The notes: generated by a model from the letters alone, not told the origin. DNA of 5,154 nt from an uncultured Eubacteriales bacterium (GCA_900556935.1 USQL01000137.1:1-5154); one strand, 5' to 3'. Positions 1 through 4,944 are shown, counted from the stretch's first letter. Numbers and translations are program-made.

Positions 1-12
1 TCAGGCGATGCC

Positions 13-44
13 TTCCTGATTAAAATTAAGATTTTAATCAGGAA
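13..44. repeat. Perfect AT-rich inverted repeat (14-bp arms)
   Basis: The left arm TTCCTGATTAAAAT (13-26) is exactly complementary to the right arm ATTTTAATCAGGAA (31-44), with the 4-base loop TAAG. It lies 46 bases beyond the stop codon of the minus-strand MerR gene, so it could act as that gene's transcription terminator. However, no clear T-run follows the stem on either strand (only A/T-rich bases inside the arms), so it is not a textbook intrinsic terminator. A protein-binding palindrome is the alternative. The structure is certain from the sequence; its role is not. Confidence 0.6.
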
Positions 45-89
45 ATAGTATTAGAATGCGGTGCTTACTGAACACAGGCACAGCCCGGC

Positions 90-527
90 TTAGCCATGCG
101 CATTTTCATATGCTTTTCGGATTTCCTCCGGCAAGTGGTCGGGAATCAGTTCCTTTAGTCTGTCTTCACTGCCGTCCTTGATTGCCTGCTCATAGTACCA
201 GCATTTGAATTTCAACATGTCCAGTGCCCGATTCATGTGTGCAATCTCTGCTTCCATGTGGGCTTTCCGTTCCTCAAACATGGCTTTGCGCTGGGGATAG
301 GTGGACGGACCCTCAGAGCACCAGTCCATGAACTGCCGGATGTCCTTGATCTCCATGCCAGCCTTTTTCAGACATTCAATGACCCGGAGTGCTTCAATCT
401 CCGTGTCACCGAATTTGCGGATGCCGGACACCCGTTCCATGTTCGGAAAAAGTCCCTGTTTATCATAATAGCGCAGCGTGGAGATAGGCAATCCGAACAT
501 CTCTGCCACTTGTCCAATGGAATACAT
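90..527 (-). CDS. MerR-family transcriptional regulator, AdhR/NmlR-like
   Basis: This 145-residue protein is a cytoplasmic DNA-binding regulator of the MerR family. The N-terminal winged helix-turn-helix is plain: MYSIGQVAEMFGLPISTLRYY (helix-turn-helix, about residues 1-21), the DKQGLFP wing start, then the R-x-S-G-x-R-x-F strand near 32-39. A long coiled-coil dimerisation helix follows (about 75-118). Residue 52 is cysteine, in ECLKKAGM; the same position carries the conserved cysteine of AdhR/NmlR-type regulators that sense aldehydes and other electrophiles. Two further cysteines are at 70 and 109. The ATG at 527 is preferred over an in-frame TTG at 542, because GGGAGGG sits 6 bases upstream of the ATG and would lie inside the longer reading frame. 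It is divergent from the 635-2515 operon and probably activates it. The family is certain; the inducer is inferred. Confidence 0.93.
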   Translation of the reverse strand: MYSIGQVAEMFGLPISTLRYYDKQGLFPNMERVSGIRKFGDTEIEALRVIECLKKAGMEIKDIRQFMDWCSEGPSTYPQRKAMFEERKAHMEAEIAHMNRALDMLKFKCWYYEQAIKDGSEDRLKELIPDHLPEEIRKAYENAHG

Positions 528-560
528 AAATTTCCCTCCCAAAAAATTTCAAAAAATATC

Positions 561-591
561 TTGACCTAAAGTTAGGTTTATGTGTTACTAT
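561..591 (+). promoter_or_regulatory. MerR-type promoter with operator dyad for the 635-2515 operon
   Basis: The -35 box is TTGACC (561-566) and the -10 box TACTAT (586-591), separated by 19 bp. That is the over-long spacer that MerR activators correct by twisting the DNA. Inside it, overlapping the end of the -35 box, lies the inverted repeat ACCTAA-AG-TTAGGT (564-577). An A-rich tract at 541-557 upstream could act as an UP element. The predicted transcript starts near 598, giving a leader of about 37 bases before the ATG at 635. I could not identify a convincing separate promoter for the divergent regulator in this 107-bp gap. Confidence 0.8.
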
Positions 592-634
592 GAGAATAAC
601 ACAAAGAATATAAAAATGCAAGGAGTGTTCTACG

Positions 635-1174
635 ATGAATAAAAAGGTACTAATCATTTCCTCAAGTCCCCGTAAGGGCGGCAACTCCGAAACGCTGGCG
701 GCAGCGTTTGCCAAGGGCGCACGGGAGGCGGGCCATCAGGTAGAAACCGTATATCTGCGGGAAAAGCAGGTTGGCTTCTGCAAGGGCTGCCTCGCCTGCC
801 TGAAGTTGGGGCACTGCGTCATCCAAGACGATGCCGTAGAAATTGCCGCCAAAATGCACGATGCCAATGTGCTGGTGTTCGCAACGCCCGTCTACTATTA
901 CTGCGTCAGCGGTCAGCTCAAGACGATGCTGGATCGTGCCAACCCATTGTTCGATACGGACTACGCCTTTACGAAAGCCTACTTGCTGGCAACAGCGGCA
1001 GAGGACGCACCGGAAACCTTTGCGGGTACAGAGAAAGCCGTGCAGGGCTGGGTAGACTGCTTCCCTCGCTGTGCGCTGGCTGGCACAGTGTTTGCAGGCG
1101 GCGTAAACGGCGTGGGAGAAATCGCAGGTCATATTGCGCTGGAGCAAGCCTATCAGATGGGCAAGGATGTCTGA
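635..1174 (+). CDS. Iron-sulfur-flavoprotein-like NAD(P)H-dependent flavin reductase
   Basis: This 179-residue protein has a flavodoxin-like fold of the NADPH-dependent FMN reductase / iron-sulfur flavoprotein (Isf) type. The opening strand VLIISSSPRKGGNSE (residues 5-19) is the FMN phosphate-binding loop, and ATPVYYYCVSGQLKTMLDR (about 83-101) is the second flavin-contacting segment. Four cysteines at 49, 52, 55 and 61 form C-x2-C-x2-C-x5-C, the compact spacing that in Isf binds a 4Fe-4S cluster next to the flavin. The likely role is cytoplasmic electron transfer to a quinone, electrophile or oxygen species; the substrate is unknown. AGGAG lies 9 bases before the ATG. It is the first gene of the operon behind the MerR-controlled promoter, 54 bp before the flavodoxin gene. 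The fold is firm; the cluster is inferred from the cysteine spacing. Confidence 0.9.
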   Translation: MNKKVLIISSSPRKGGNSETLAAAFAKGAREAGHQVETVYLREKQVGFCKGCLACLKLGHCVIQDDAVEIAAKMHDANVLVFATPVYYYCVSGQLKTMLDRANPLFDTDYAFTKAYLLATAAEDAPETFAGTEKAVQGWVDCFPRCALAGTVFAGGVNGVGEIAGHIALEQAYQMGKDV

Positions 1175-1228
1175 ACAAGCATTTCCGGTACGAAGAACAT
1201 ATTTTAAGCCAACAGGAGTGAATCGTAT

Positions 1229-1708
1229 ATGAAAAAGATATTGGTAGCCTATTTTTCCGCCAGTGGAGAAACCGCGAAGCTGGCAAAAACCATTGCAGGC
1301 GTTGTTGACGGTGATTTATTTGAGATTGCGCCGGAGGTGCCGTATACCGCTGCCGACCTCGACTGGATGGACAAAGGCAGCCGCAGCACTGCGGAGATGA
1401 ACGATGACAACAGCCGTCCCGCCATTGCAACTAAGATCACGGATATGGCGCAGTACAGTGCCGTGTTTGTTGGTTTTCCCATCTGGTGGTATCAAGCACC
1501 GCGCATCATTGAAACCTTCTTGGAAAGCTATGACTTTGCCGGAAAAACCGTGATCCCCTTCGCCACCTCCGGTGGCAGCGGTATGGGCAAAACAGACAGC
1601 ATCCTCAAGGCGGTCTGCCCCGCAGCGGCGTGGCTACCCGGTAAGCGTTTGCAAAGCAATGAGAGCACCGCTGCCGTGCAGAAATGGGTCAACACACTGA
1701 AAATTTGA
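1229..1708 (+). CDS. Flavodoxin
   Basis: This 159-residue protein is a short-chain flavodoxin, a soluble FMN-containing one-electron carrier. The phosphate-binding loop is YFSASGETAKLAK (residues 8-20). The flavin-stacking segment is VGFPIWWYQAPRIIETFLE (81-99), with Trp86, Trp87 and Tyr88. The segment IPFATSGGSGMGKT (109-122) forms the later loop region. The stretch at residues 37-65 (PYTAADLDW and on) is typical of the subgroup often annotated as flavodoxin or flavodoxin-like reductase in Clostridia. AGGAG lies 9 bases before the ATG. It follows the Isf-like gene by 54 bp and ends 15 bp before the cupin fusion gene, so the three are probably one transcript. No truncation is seen. It may supply electrons to its operon neighbours, but the partner cannot be read from the sequence. 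Confidence 0.93.
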   Translation: MKKILVAYFSASGETAKLAKTIAGVVDGDLFEIAPEVPYTAADLDWMDKGSRSTAEMNDDNSRPAIATKITDMAQYSAVFVGFPIWWYQAPRIIETFLESYDFAGKTVIPFATSGGSGMGKTDSILKAVCPAAAWLPGKRLQSNESTAAVQKWVNTLKI

Positions 1709-1723
1709 TGGGAGGAACGGAAT

Positions 1724-2515
1724 ATGGCAGTCAAACAAACGGCAGGCAGAGATGCTCTGGGGGAATTTGCTCCTAAATTTGCGGAATTGAATGATGATGT
1801 GCTGTTCGGGCAAGTGTGGAGCCGGGAAGACAAGCTTTCCCTGCGGGATCGCAGCATTGTAACCATAGTTGCGTTGATGGCGCAGGGACTGACGGATTCG
1901 TCCTTTCAGTACCACCTGACAACTGCAAAGAACAACGGTGTGACCAAAACGGAAGTTGCGGAGGTCCTGACCCATGCGGCATTTTATGCAGGCTGGCCCA
2001 AGGCGTGGGCGGCCTTCCGTATGGCAAAGGAGGTATGGGCGGAGGACGATGCCCCCGACGCAAAAGCCAAGCATCAGAATGAAATGGTCTTTCCCATCGG
2101 CGCACCCAATGACGCCTTTGCAAAATATTTTATCGGACAAAGCTATCTCGCACCTCTTTCTACGCAGCAGGTCGGCATTTACAATGTGACCTTTGAACCC
2201 GGTTGCCGCAACAACTGGCACATTCATCATGCGAAAAACGGCGGCGGACAGATCCTCGTCTGTGTGGCTGGTCGAGGTTACTATCAGGAATGGGGCAAAC
2301 CGGCACAGGAGCTGCGTCCCGGCGATGTGGTAAATATCCCTGTGGGCGTCAAGCACTGGCACGGCGCAGCGCCGGACAGCTGGTTCTCTCATCTGGCGGT
2401 AGAGGTTCCGGGGGACGAAACCTCCAATGAATGGTTGGAAGCCGTGAGCAACACAGTATATTTTAAGGCAATCCCGCACAGAAAAGAGTGCCAGATACCG
2501 CCAAATGTGATATAA
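1724..2515 (+). CDS. Carboxymuconolactone decarboxylase-like / cupin fusion protein
   Basis: This 263-residue cytoplasmic protein has two domains. Residues 1 to about 108 form an AhpD-like carboxymuconolactone decarboxylase (CMD) helical domain, with LSLRDRSIVTIVALMAQG at 39-55 and LTHAAFYAGWPKAW at 82-95. The AhpD C-x-x-C redox pair is absent (there is no cysteine in this half), so alkyl-hydroperoxidase activity of the AhpD type is unlikely. Residues about 145-230 form a cupin with near-consensus motifs: Gly160, His166, His168, Gln176 and Gly183, then Gly200, Pro206, Gly208 and His211. The metal ligands would be His166, His168, Gln176 and His211. GGAGG lies 8 bases before the ATG, 15 bp after the flavodoxin stop. 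This CMD-cupin architecture often occurs beside flavodoxins and oxidoreductases in Firmicutes. The substrate is unknown; a role in handling reactive carbonyl or quinone compounds is inferred from context. Confidence 0.92.
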   Translation: MAVKQTAGRDALGEFAPKFAELNDDVLFGQVWSREDKLSLRDRSIVTIVALMAQGLTDSSFQYHLTTAKNNGVTKTEVAEVLTHAAFYAGWPKAWAAFRMAKEVWAEDDAPDAKAKHQNEMVFPIGAPNDAFAKYFIGQSYLAPLSTQQVGIYNVTFEPGCRNNWHIHHAKNGGGQILVCVAGRGYYQEWGKPAQELRPGDVVNIPVGVKHWHGAAPDSWFSHLAVEVPGDETSNEWLEAVSNTVYFKAIPHRKECQIPPNVI

Positions 2516-2530
2516 TAAAGCCATGGATAA

Positions 2531-2746
2531 ACAAAAAGCTACCAAGAAGTTTTTTCGTTACTTCAGGAAATAGGCTTCACAAATATTACCTCAAAGCCTA
2601 TGGGTGACTTGAAAAAGGGGTGGCTGCACGATGATGGTGAAGTCAAAGAGGTTTCAATTGCGGGTTCTACAAAGTTTTCCACAAATGATATATTTGACAG
2701 CGATGCGGAAATCGTCATATTCTATCACTCATTTCCATCGGAGTAA
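2531..2746 (+). pseudogene. 3' remnant encoding a PASTA-like C-terminal domain
   Basis: One frame stays open for 71 codons after a TAA at 2528-2530 and ends in TAA at 2744-2746. It includes QEVFSLLQEIGFTNI, then GDLKKGW, DDGEVKEVSIAG and DAEIVIFYHSFPSE. This pattern (aGFtNI, then GWLtkDGEVexVSI, then dAeIVIxYHsF) is a recurrent C-terminal domain of Clostridial membrane or zinc-ribbon proteins that resembles PASTA; I recognise it from the family rather than by search. No start codon with a ribosome binding site precedes the domain. An ATG at 2523 opens another frame and stops after 16 codons. The first in-frame ATG (2600) lies inside the domain. It therefore appears to be the decayed tail of a longer gene whose 5' part is lost. 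It begins just past the cupin-fusion stop codon, so the break is close to that gene's end. Confidence 0.65.
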
Positions 2747-2813
2747 GCGGAAAACCTGACACCATAACAATCCAAAAGCGTCAGTGATGGCTATGTCTTT
2801 GAACGAAAGTGTA

Positions 2814-2848
2814 AACCGGCAGCATCCAATTCCTGGATGCTGCCGGTT
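2814..2848. terminator. Strong hairpin, possible terminator
   Basis: The arms AACCGGCAGCATCCA (2814-2828) and TGGATGCTGCCGGTT (2834-2848) are perfectly complementary over 15 bp around the loop ATTCC. A small CCTC-TTTC-GAGG hairpin follows at once. Only a broken T-rich stretch is present on either side (CTCTTT on plus, TTTACACTTT on minus), so factor-independent termination is plausible but not certain. It is the first strong hairpin downstream of the 635-2515 operon, about 300 bp past its last stop codon, and it lies 66 bp before the sigK fragment. Confidence 0.55.
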
Positions 2849-2913
2849 GCCTCTTTCGAGGGGAGGAAATCGGACGAGCAACGGCGAATACAGTAGCCAT
2901 GGAGGTGACGCGT

Positions 2914-3108
2914 ATGCTATCGGCTGTATGGCTGATGCTCAGCACCCTGCTGTATTCTCTGGAGCTGAGCACCGGCAGCTTTCCGAAGCCCCTTTCCGAG
3001 GCGGAGGAGCAGCACTATCTGGCCCTGGCCCAACAGGGAGACCTGGAGGCCAGAAATGTCCTCATCGAGCGGAATCTGCGCCTTGTGGCGCACATTATGA
3101 AGGACTGA
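2914..3108 (+). pseudogene. sigK: 5' fragment of sigK (sporulation sigma factor K), truncated
   Basis: The 64-codon frame matches the start of pro-sigma-K. It has a hydrophobic leader ([18 protein letters not shown]), like the pro-sequence that tethers sigma-K to the membrane until it is cleaved. Then come [20 protein letters not shown] and [18 protein letters not shown], which correspond to sigma region 1.2 and the start of region 2.1. Full-length SigK has about 230-240 residues, so regions 2.2-2.4, 3 and 4 are missing and no promoter-recognising sigma factor can be made from this piece. The ATG at 2914 is chosen over an in-frame ATG at 2899 because GGAGGTGA (2901-2908) sits 5 bases before it. 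Homology stops within a codon or two of the TGA at 3106-3108, so the break is sharp rather than gradual decay. It could be a dead duplicate or one side of a sigK gene split by a skin-like element. Confidence 0.82.
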
Positions 3109-3208
3109 TGAAGCCCGCAGCAACCCTGTGTGGCGGACGGATGGGGTGTACCTGTCTGTGTACTGTGACAACAGTGCGAAAATTTACTGGAATGTGGTGC
3201 TGAACTGA
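3107..3208 (+). pseudogene. Orphan C-terminal tail of an unidentified protein, joined to the sigK break
   Basis: Directly at the sigK break a different frame reads DEARSNPVWRTDG, then VYLSVYCDNSAKIYWNVVLN, and stops at TGA 3206-3208. It is 33 codons long and closed upstream by a TGA at 3098-3100, with no start codon or ribosome binding site of its own. The alternating hydrophobic pattern and the Tyr/Trp/Cys content look like the last beta strands of a real protein. A hairpin that could be its terminator begins 9 bases after the stop. I do not recognise the family. The open frame is short enough that chance cannot be excluded. Confidence 0.35.
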
Positions 3209-3217
3209 AAATAAACG

Positions 3218-3248
3218 TCCCCGGAAGGCGAAGGTTGCTTGCCGGGGA
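3218..3248 (+). terminator. Hairpin, possible terminator
   Basis: TCCCCGG (3218-3224) pairs with CCGGGGA (3242-3248). The stem can extend by AAG/CTT across a one-base bulge, enclosing a loop of about 10 bases. Only ATTGTCTAT follows, so the T-run is poor. It lies just after the stop of the open frame ending at 3208, which suggests it was the terminator of the gene that donated that tail. Confidence 0.45.
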
Positions 3249-3548
3249 TTGTCTATGGGTGGGGAACAGAAGGCTAGGAGGCTGCCACCTGAATATTTGA
3301 AAAGTGGGATCCTGGGGCCGATATATTTGCTGAAAAGTCTTGAAAAATAAGTCGAAAAGGTATTGAAAAGTCGGTTTACAAAGGAAGAGAAGAACGCTGG
3401 CTAGAGGGGGAAGAAAGCGTAGCAATTGGAAAGTGCAATGGAAAAAGAATAGGGCGGTTATCGGATAAAAGCCCATCCATTCTCTACTGGGGTAATTTGC
3501 TGGGTAGGCTAGACGATTGTCCGTATCAGCAAAATTGAGATGCTGCTG
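3249..3548. other. Gene-less spacer with short GAAAAGT repeats
   Basis: No frame on either strand in this stretch has a recognisable protein, start and ribosome binding site together. The only texture is a cluster of GAAAAGT-like words between about 3298 and 3371: GAAAAGT near 3299, GAAAAGTC near 3332, GAAAAATAAGTC near 3342, GAAAAGG near 3354 and GAAAAGTC near 3364. Spacing is uneven. A weak hairpin that may end the minus-strand kinase operon lies at 3452-3474. Otherwise I see nothing in it. Confidence 0.5.
3445..3474 (-). terminator. Weak terminator candidate for the kinase operon
   Basis: Read on the minus strand, GGGC and GCCC (3452-3474) enclose a second short stem (TTAT/ATAA) across an internal loop. 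TATTCTTTTT follows, a T-rich run in the right place for intrinsic termination. It lies about 75 bases beyond the kinase stop codon. The stem is short and interrupted, so this is only a candidate. Confidence 0.4.
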
Positions 3549-4361
3549 TCATTTATATTTCTGCCGTACCAAAACCGTTTCACAAACCCGGTCGGCAATC
3601 AGCTCCCGGTCACGGGTGGGGTAGTATTCCAACAGTGGCTTCACCATCTGCGCAAGCTGTTCCCGGGTAAATGAAGGGATTTCCAGCTGTTTTCCGTACA
3701 GATTTTCCATAGTGTGGATCTGTCGGTTAAAGGTGGTTTGAAAAGGTCGCGCTTTTGCCTGAGAAATCAGGGATTTTGGGACGATTTCAAAGGGACTGTA
3801 CATCACATTGGAAAGCAGCCCTGCGCCCTGGTCAAAGATGGGGCAGTAGTCAAAGGCGCCATCCCTGGCGAGAACCGCAATATTGTTCAGGTGGCGGTCG
3901 TCATTGAGGACAAGGCCATCGATTTCGAACAGCAGCGTCAGGTACTGGGGGAACAGGGAAAGTCCTGTGATGCTTGCCGTTTCCTCTGCCAGATAGGCCA
4001 TTCGCTTTTTGTCACTGGTCAGCCGGTTCAGCGTTTCGGAGAGGGGCTTTCCTGTGTATTGCAGGAACAGATGGGCCAGCGTTATGATCGACTCACCATC
4101 TCGCAGAAAATTCCGGCTGCTGCAGCCGGTTCGCTCCCGACCATGCACTCGTATACGCTCCATTCGGTAGCGTACAAAGGTGAAGGGAAAGGCCGCTTCC
4201 ATGTTGCTGCACTCCAATAATTGAGAGGTAAAGACCTCCGCCAGTGCTTCGTAGCCAAATTGGTCCAGCTTGTACCAGATGCCGCTGTCCAGCCATTTTT
4301 CCTGATTGCCTTTGGAGGAGGTTTCTGCGATTTTTTGATTGGATACCAAGTGTACAGTCAT
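3549..4361 (-). CDS. HipA-like serine/threonine kinase, probable toxin
   Basis: This 270-residue cytoplasmic protein has the kinase core of the HipA family. SSKGNQEK (residues 15-22) matches the HipA glycine-rich loop, whose E. coli version reads SVAGAQEK with autophosphorylated Ser150; Ser15 is the equivalent here. Lys31 in IWYKLD fits the ATP-binding lysine. LNDDRHLNNIAVL (152-164) is the catalytic loop, with Asp155 as likely base and Asn160 as metal ligand. PIFDQGAGLL (174-183) carries the metal-binding Asp177. Every expected catalytic residue is therefore present. E. coli HipA has about 440 residues; this protein lacks the N-terminal domain of about 130, as do the split HipT and CtkA-type kinases. 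The ATG at 4361 has GGAGGA 6 bases upstream and overlaps the stop of the preceding gene as ATGA, indicating translational coupling. HipA-family toxins phosphorylate aminoacyl-tRNA synthetases or other translation factors; the target here is unknown. Confidence 0.88.
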   Translation of the reverse strand: MTVHLVSNQKIAETSSKGNQEKWLDSGIWYKLDQFGYEALAEVFTSQLLECSNMEAAFPFTFVRYRMERIRVHGRERTGCSSRNFLRDGESIITLAHLFLQYTGKPLSETLNRLTSDKKRMAYLAEETASITGLSLFPQYLTLLFEIDGLVLNDDRHLNNIAVLARDGAFDYCPIFDQGAGLLSNVMYSPFEIVPKSLISQAKARPFQTTFNRQIHTMENLYGKQLEIPSFTREQLAQMVKPLLEYYPTRDRELIADRVCETVLVRQKYK

Positions 4362-4897
4362 TTTATTTCCTCCACGGTAAGCCAAAGATCATCCTCGGCC
4401 ATTCGTCCTTGTGTTTTCCGGATAATTTCCAGTGGGTCGTAGTGGTCTACGCCAATGGTTTCCAGATATTCCCGGAGCCCAGCCCTGGTTCGCGGAATGC
4501 AGCGGCTTTCCAAAAAATGTAGATAATCCTCCCAACTGGGATTCTGGTTGTTCCCAAAGGGCAGCTTCAGAAAATCGGAAACGAGATTTTCTACGCGAAT
4601 TTTCTTTGTGGTTTCGTCTGCGGCGATTCTGGCACAGAGGAGGGAAACGGAATGGCAGGAGACAAGGAGAAGCTTGTGGCCGGTTTGACGATTGGCTTCC
4701 AGAAATTCGGAAAAGGAAAGCTGCCTGGTAATCGTAATGGATGTTCCATCAAAACACAATTCTATTTGCCGATTTTCGGCATCCAAACCCATTTCCTGTA
4801 CCCAAGTGGATGGCAGGGAGATTTTATAATTGTTGGCGATTCCGCCGGCAGTGCCGCCGGAAGTGCTGATGATTAAATTTCCTGTTCGTGTTTCCAA
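4358..4897 (-). CDS. AbrB-like DNA-binding protein, probable antitoxin of the HipA-like kinase
   Basis: This protein is 179 residues long if translation starts at the TTG at 4897. Residues 7-57 look like a SpoVT/AbrB swapped-hairpin DNA-binding domain: a first strand (NLIISTSGG), YKISLPSTWVQEMGLD (24-39, the typical I-x-LP-x-x-W-x-x-x-x-G pattern), and closing strands (IELCFDGTSITI, 45-56). The remainder (about 60-179) is a separate domain with SWEDYLHFLESRCIPRTRAGL, VDHYDPLEIIRKTQGRMAEDD and a final LWLTVEEI. I recall similar tails in Clostridial proteins next to HipA-like kinases, but give it no name. GAGGTGA lies 5 bases before the TTG, and the promoter at 4916-4944 rules out the longer frame that opens at 5020. 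The stop overlaps the kinase start by ATGA. It probably represses its own promoter and neutralises the kinase; no Xre-type HipB helix-turn-helix is present. Confidence 0.8.
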   Translation of the reverse strand: METRTGNLIISTSGGTAGGIANNYKISLPSTWVQEMGLDAENRQIELCFDGTSITITRQLSFSEFLEANRQTGHKLLLVSCHSVSLLCARIAADETTKKIRVENLVSDFLKLPFGNNQNPSWEDYLHFLESRCIPRTRAGLREYLETIGVDHYDPLEIIRKTQGRMAEDDLWLTVEEIK

Positions 4898-4902
4898 AGG
4901 AT

Positions 4903-4909
4903 TCACCTC
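4903..4909 (-). promoter_or_regulatory. Ribosome binding site deciding the TTG start at 4897
   Basis: GAGGTGA on the minus strand is 5 bases from the TTG at 4895-4897. The frame is open upstream to an ATG at 5020, but the added 41 residues have no AbrB-like features and would begin upstream of the promoter. The leader from the predicted transcription start (near 4909) to the TTG is only about 12 bases. Confidence 0.7.
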
Positions 4910-4913
4910 ACGG

Positions 4914-4939
4914 ATAGTATACACTATTCGGTACGAATA
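4914..4939. promoter_or_regulatory. Two overlapping palindromes, probable operator
   Basis: The first is ATAGT-ATAC-ACTAT (4914-4927), which can extend to matching CG pairs outside one mismatch. The second is TATTCG-GTA-CGAATA (4925-4939), a perfect 6-bp-arm repeat. They share the bases TAT at 4925-4927. The first covers the -10 box of the kinase-module promoter and the second fills the spacer up to the -35 box. This is where an autoregulating AbrB-type antitoxin would be expected to bind. Confidence 0.65.
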
Positions 4940-4944
4940 ATCAA
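4916..4944 (-). promoter_or_regulatory. Promoter of the AbrB/HipA-like kinase module
   Basis: On the minus strand the -35 box is TTGATT (4939-4944), the spacer is 17 bp and the -10 box is TATACT (4916-4921). These are four and five matches out of six to the housekeeping consensus, at ideal spacing. It lies immediately upstream of the ribosome binding site at 4903-4909. Two inverted repeats cover the spacer and the -10 box, which points to tight repression. Confidence 0.78.

Noticed and set aside
2511..2516. TATAAT as a -10 box just after the cupin-fusion gene
   Set aside because: It overlaps the stop codon of the gene, no -35 box lies at the right spacing, and what follows is a start-less remnant.
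1634..2545. A 303-codon minus-strand open frame opposite the CMD-cupin gene
   Set aside because: The plus strand codes clearly for two-domain family matches with a ribosome binding site; the opposite frame shows no family features.
2887..2894. AATACAGT as a sigma-E-type -10 box for sigK
   Set aside because: No matching -35 element at the right distance, and transcription would start inside the ribosome binding site.
2784..3203. A 139-codon plus-strand open frame across the sigK fragment
   Set aside because: It is Arg/Gly/Pro/Cys-rich out-of-frame translation of the sigK fragment and hairpin region, with no recognisable family.
3298..3371. CRISPR array or iteron series
   Set aside because: The repeated words are only 7-8 bases, imperfect and unevenly spaced, with no regular spacers.
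3015..3476. A 153-codon minus-strand open frame opposite the sigK fragment and spacer
   Set aside because: Composition is that of a shadow frame (Ser/Pro/Phe-rich) and it runs across two unrelated remnants and a hairpin.
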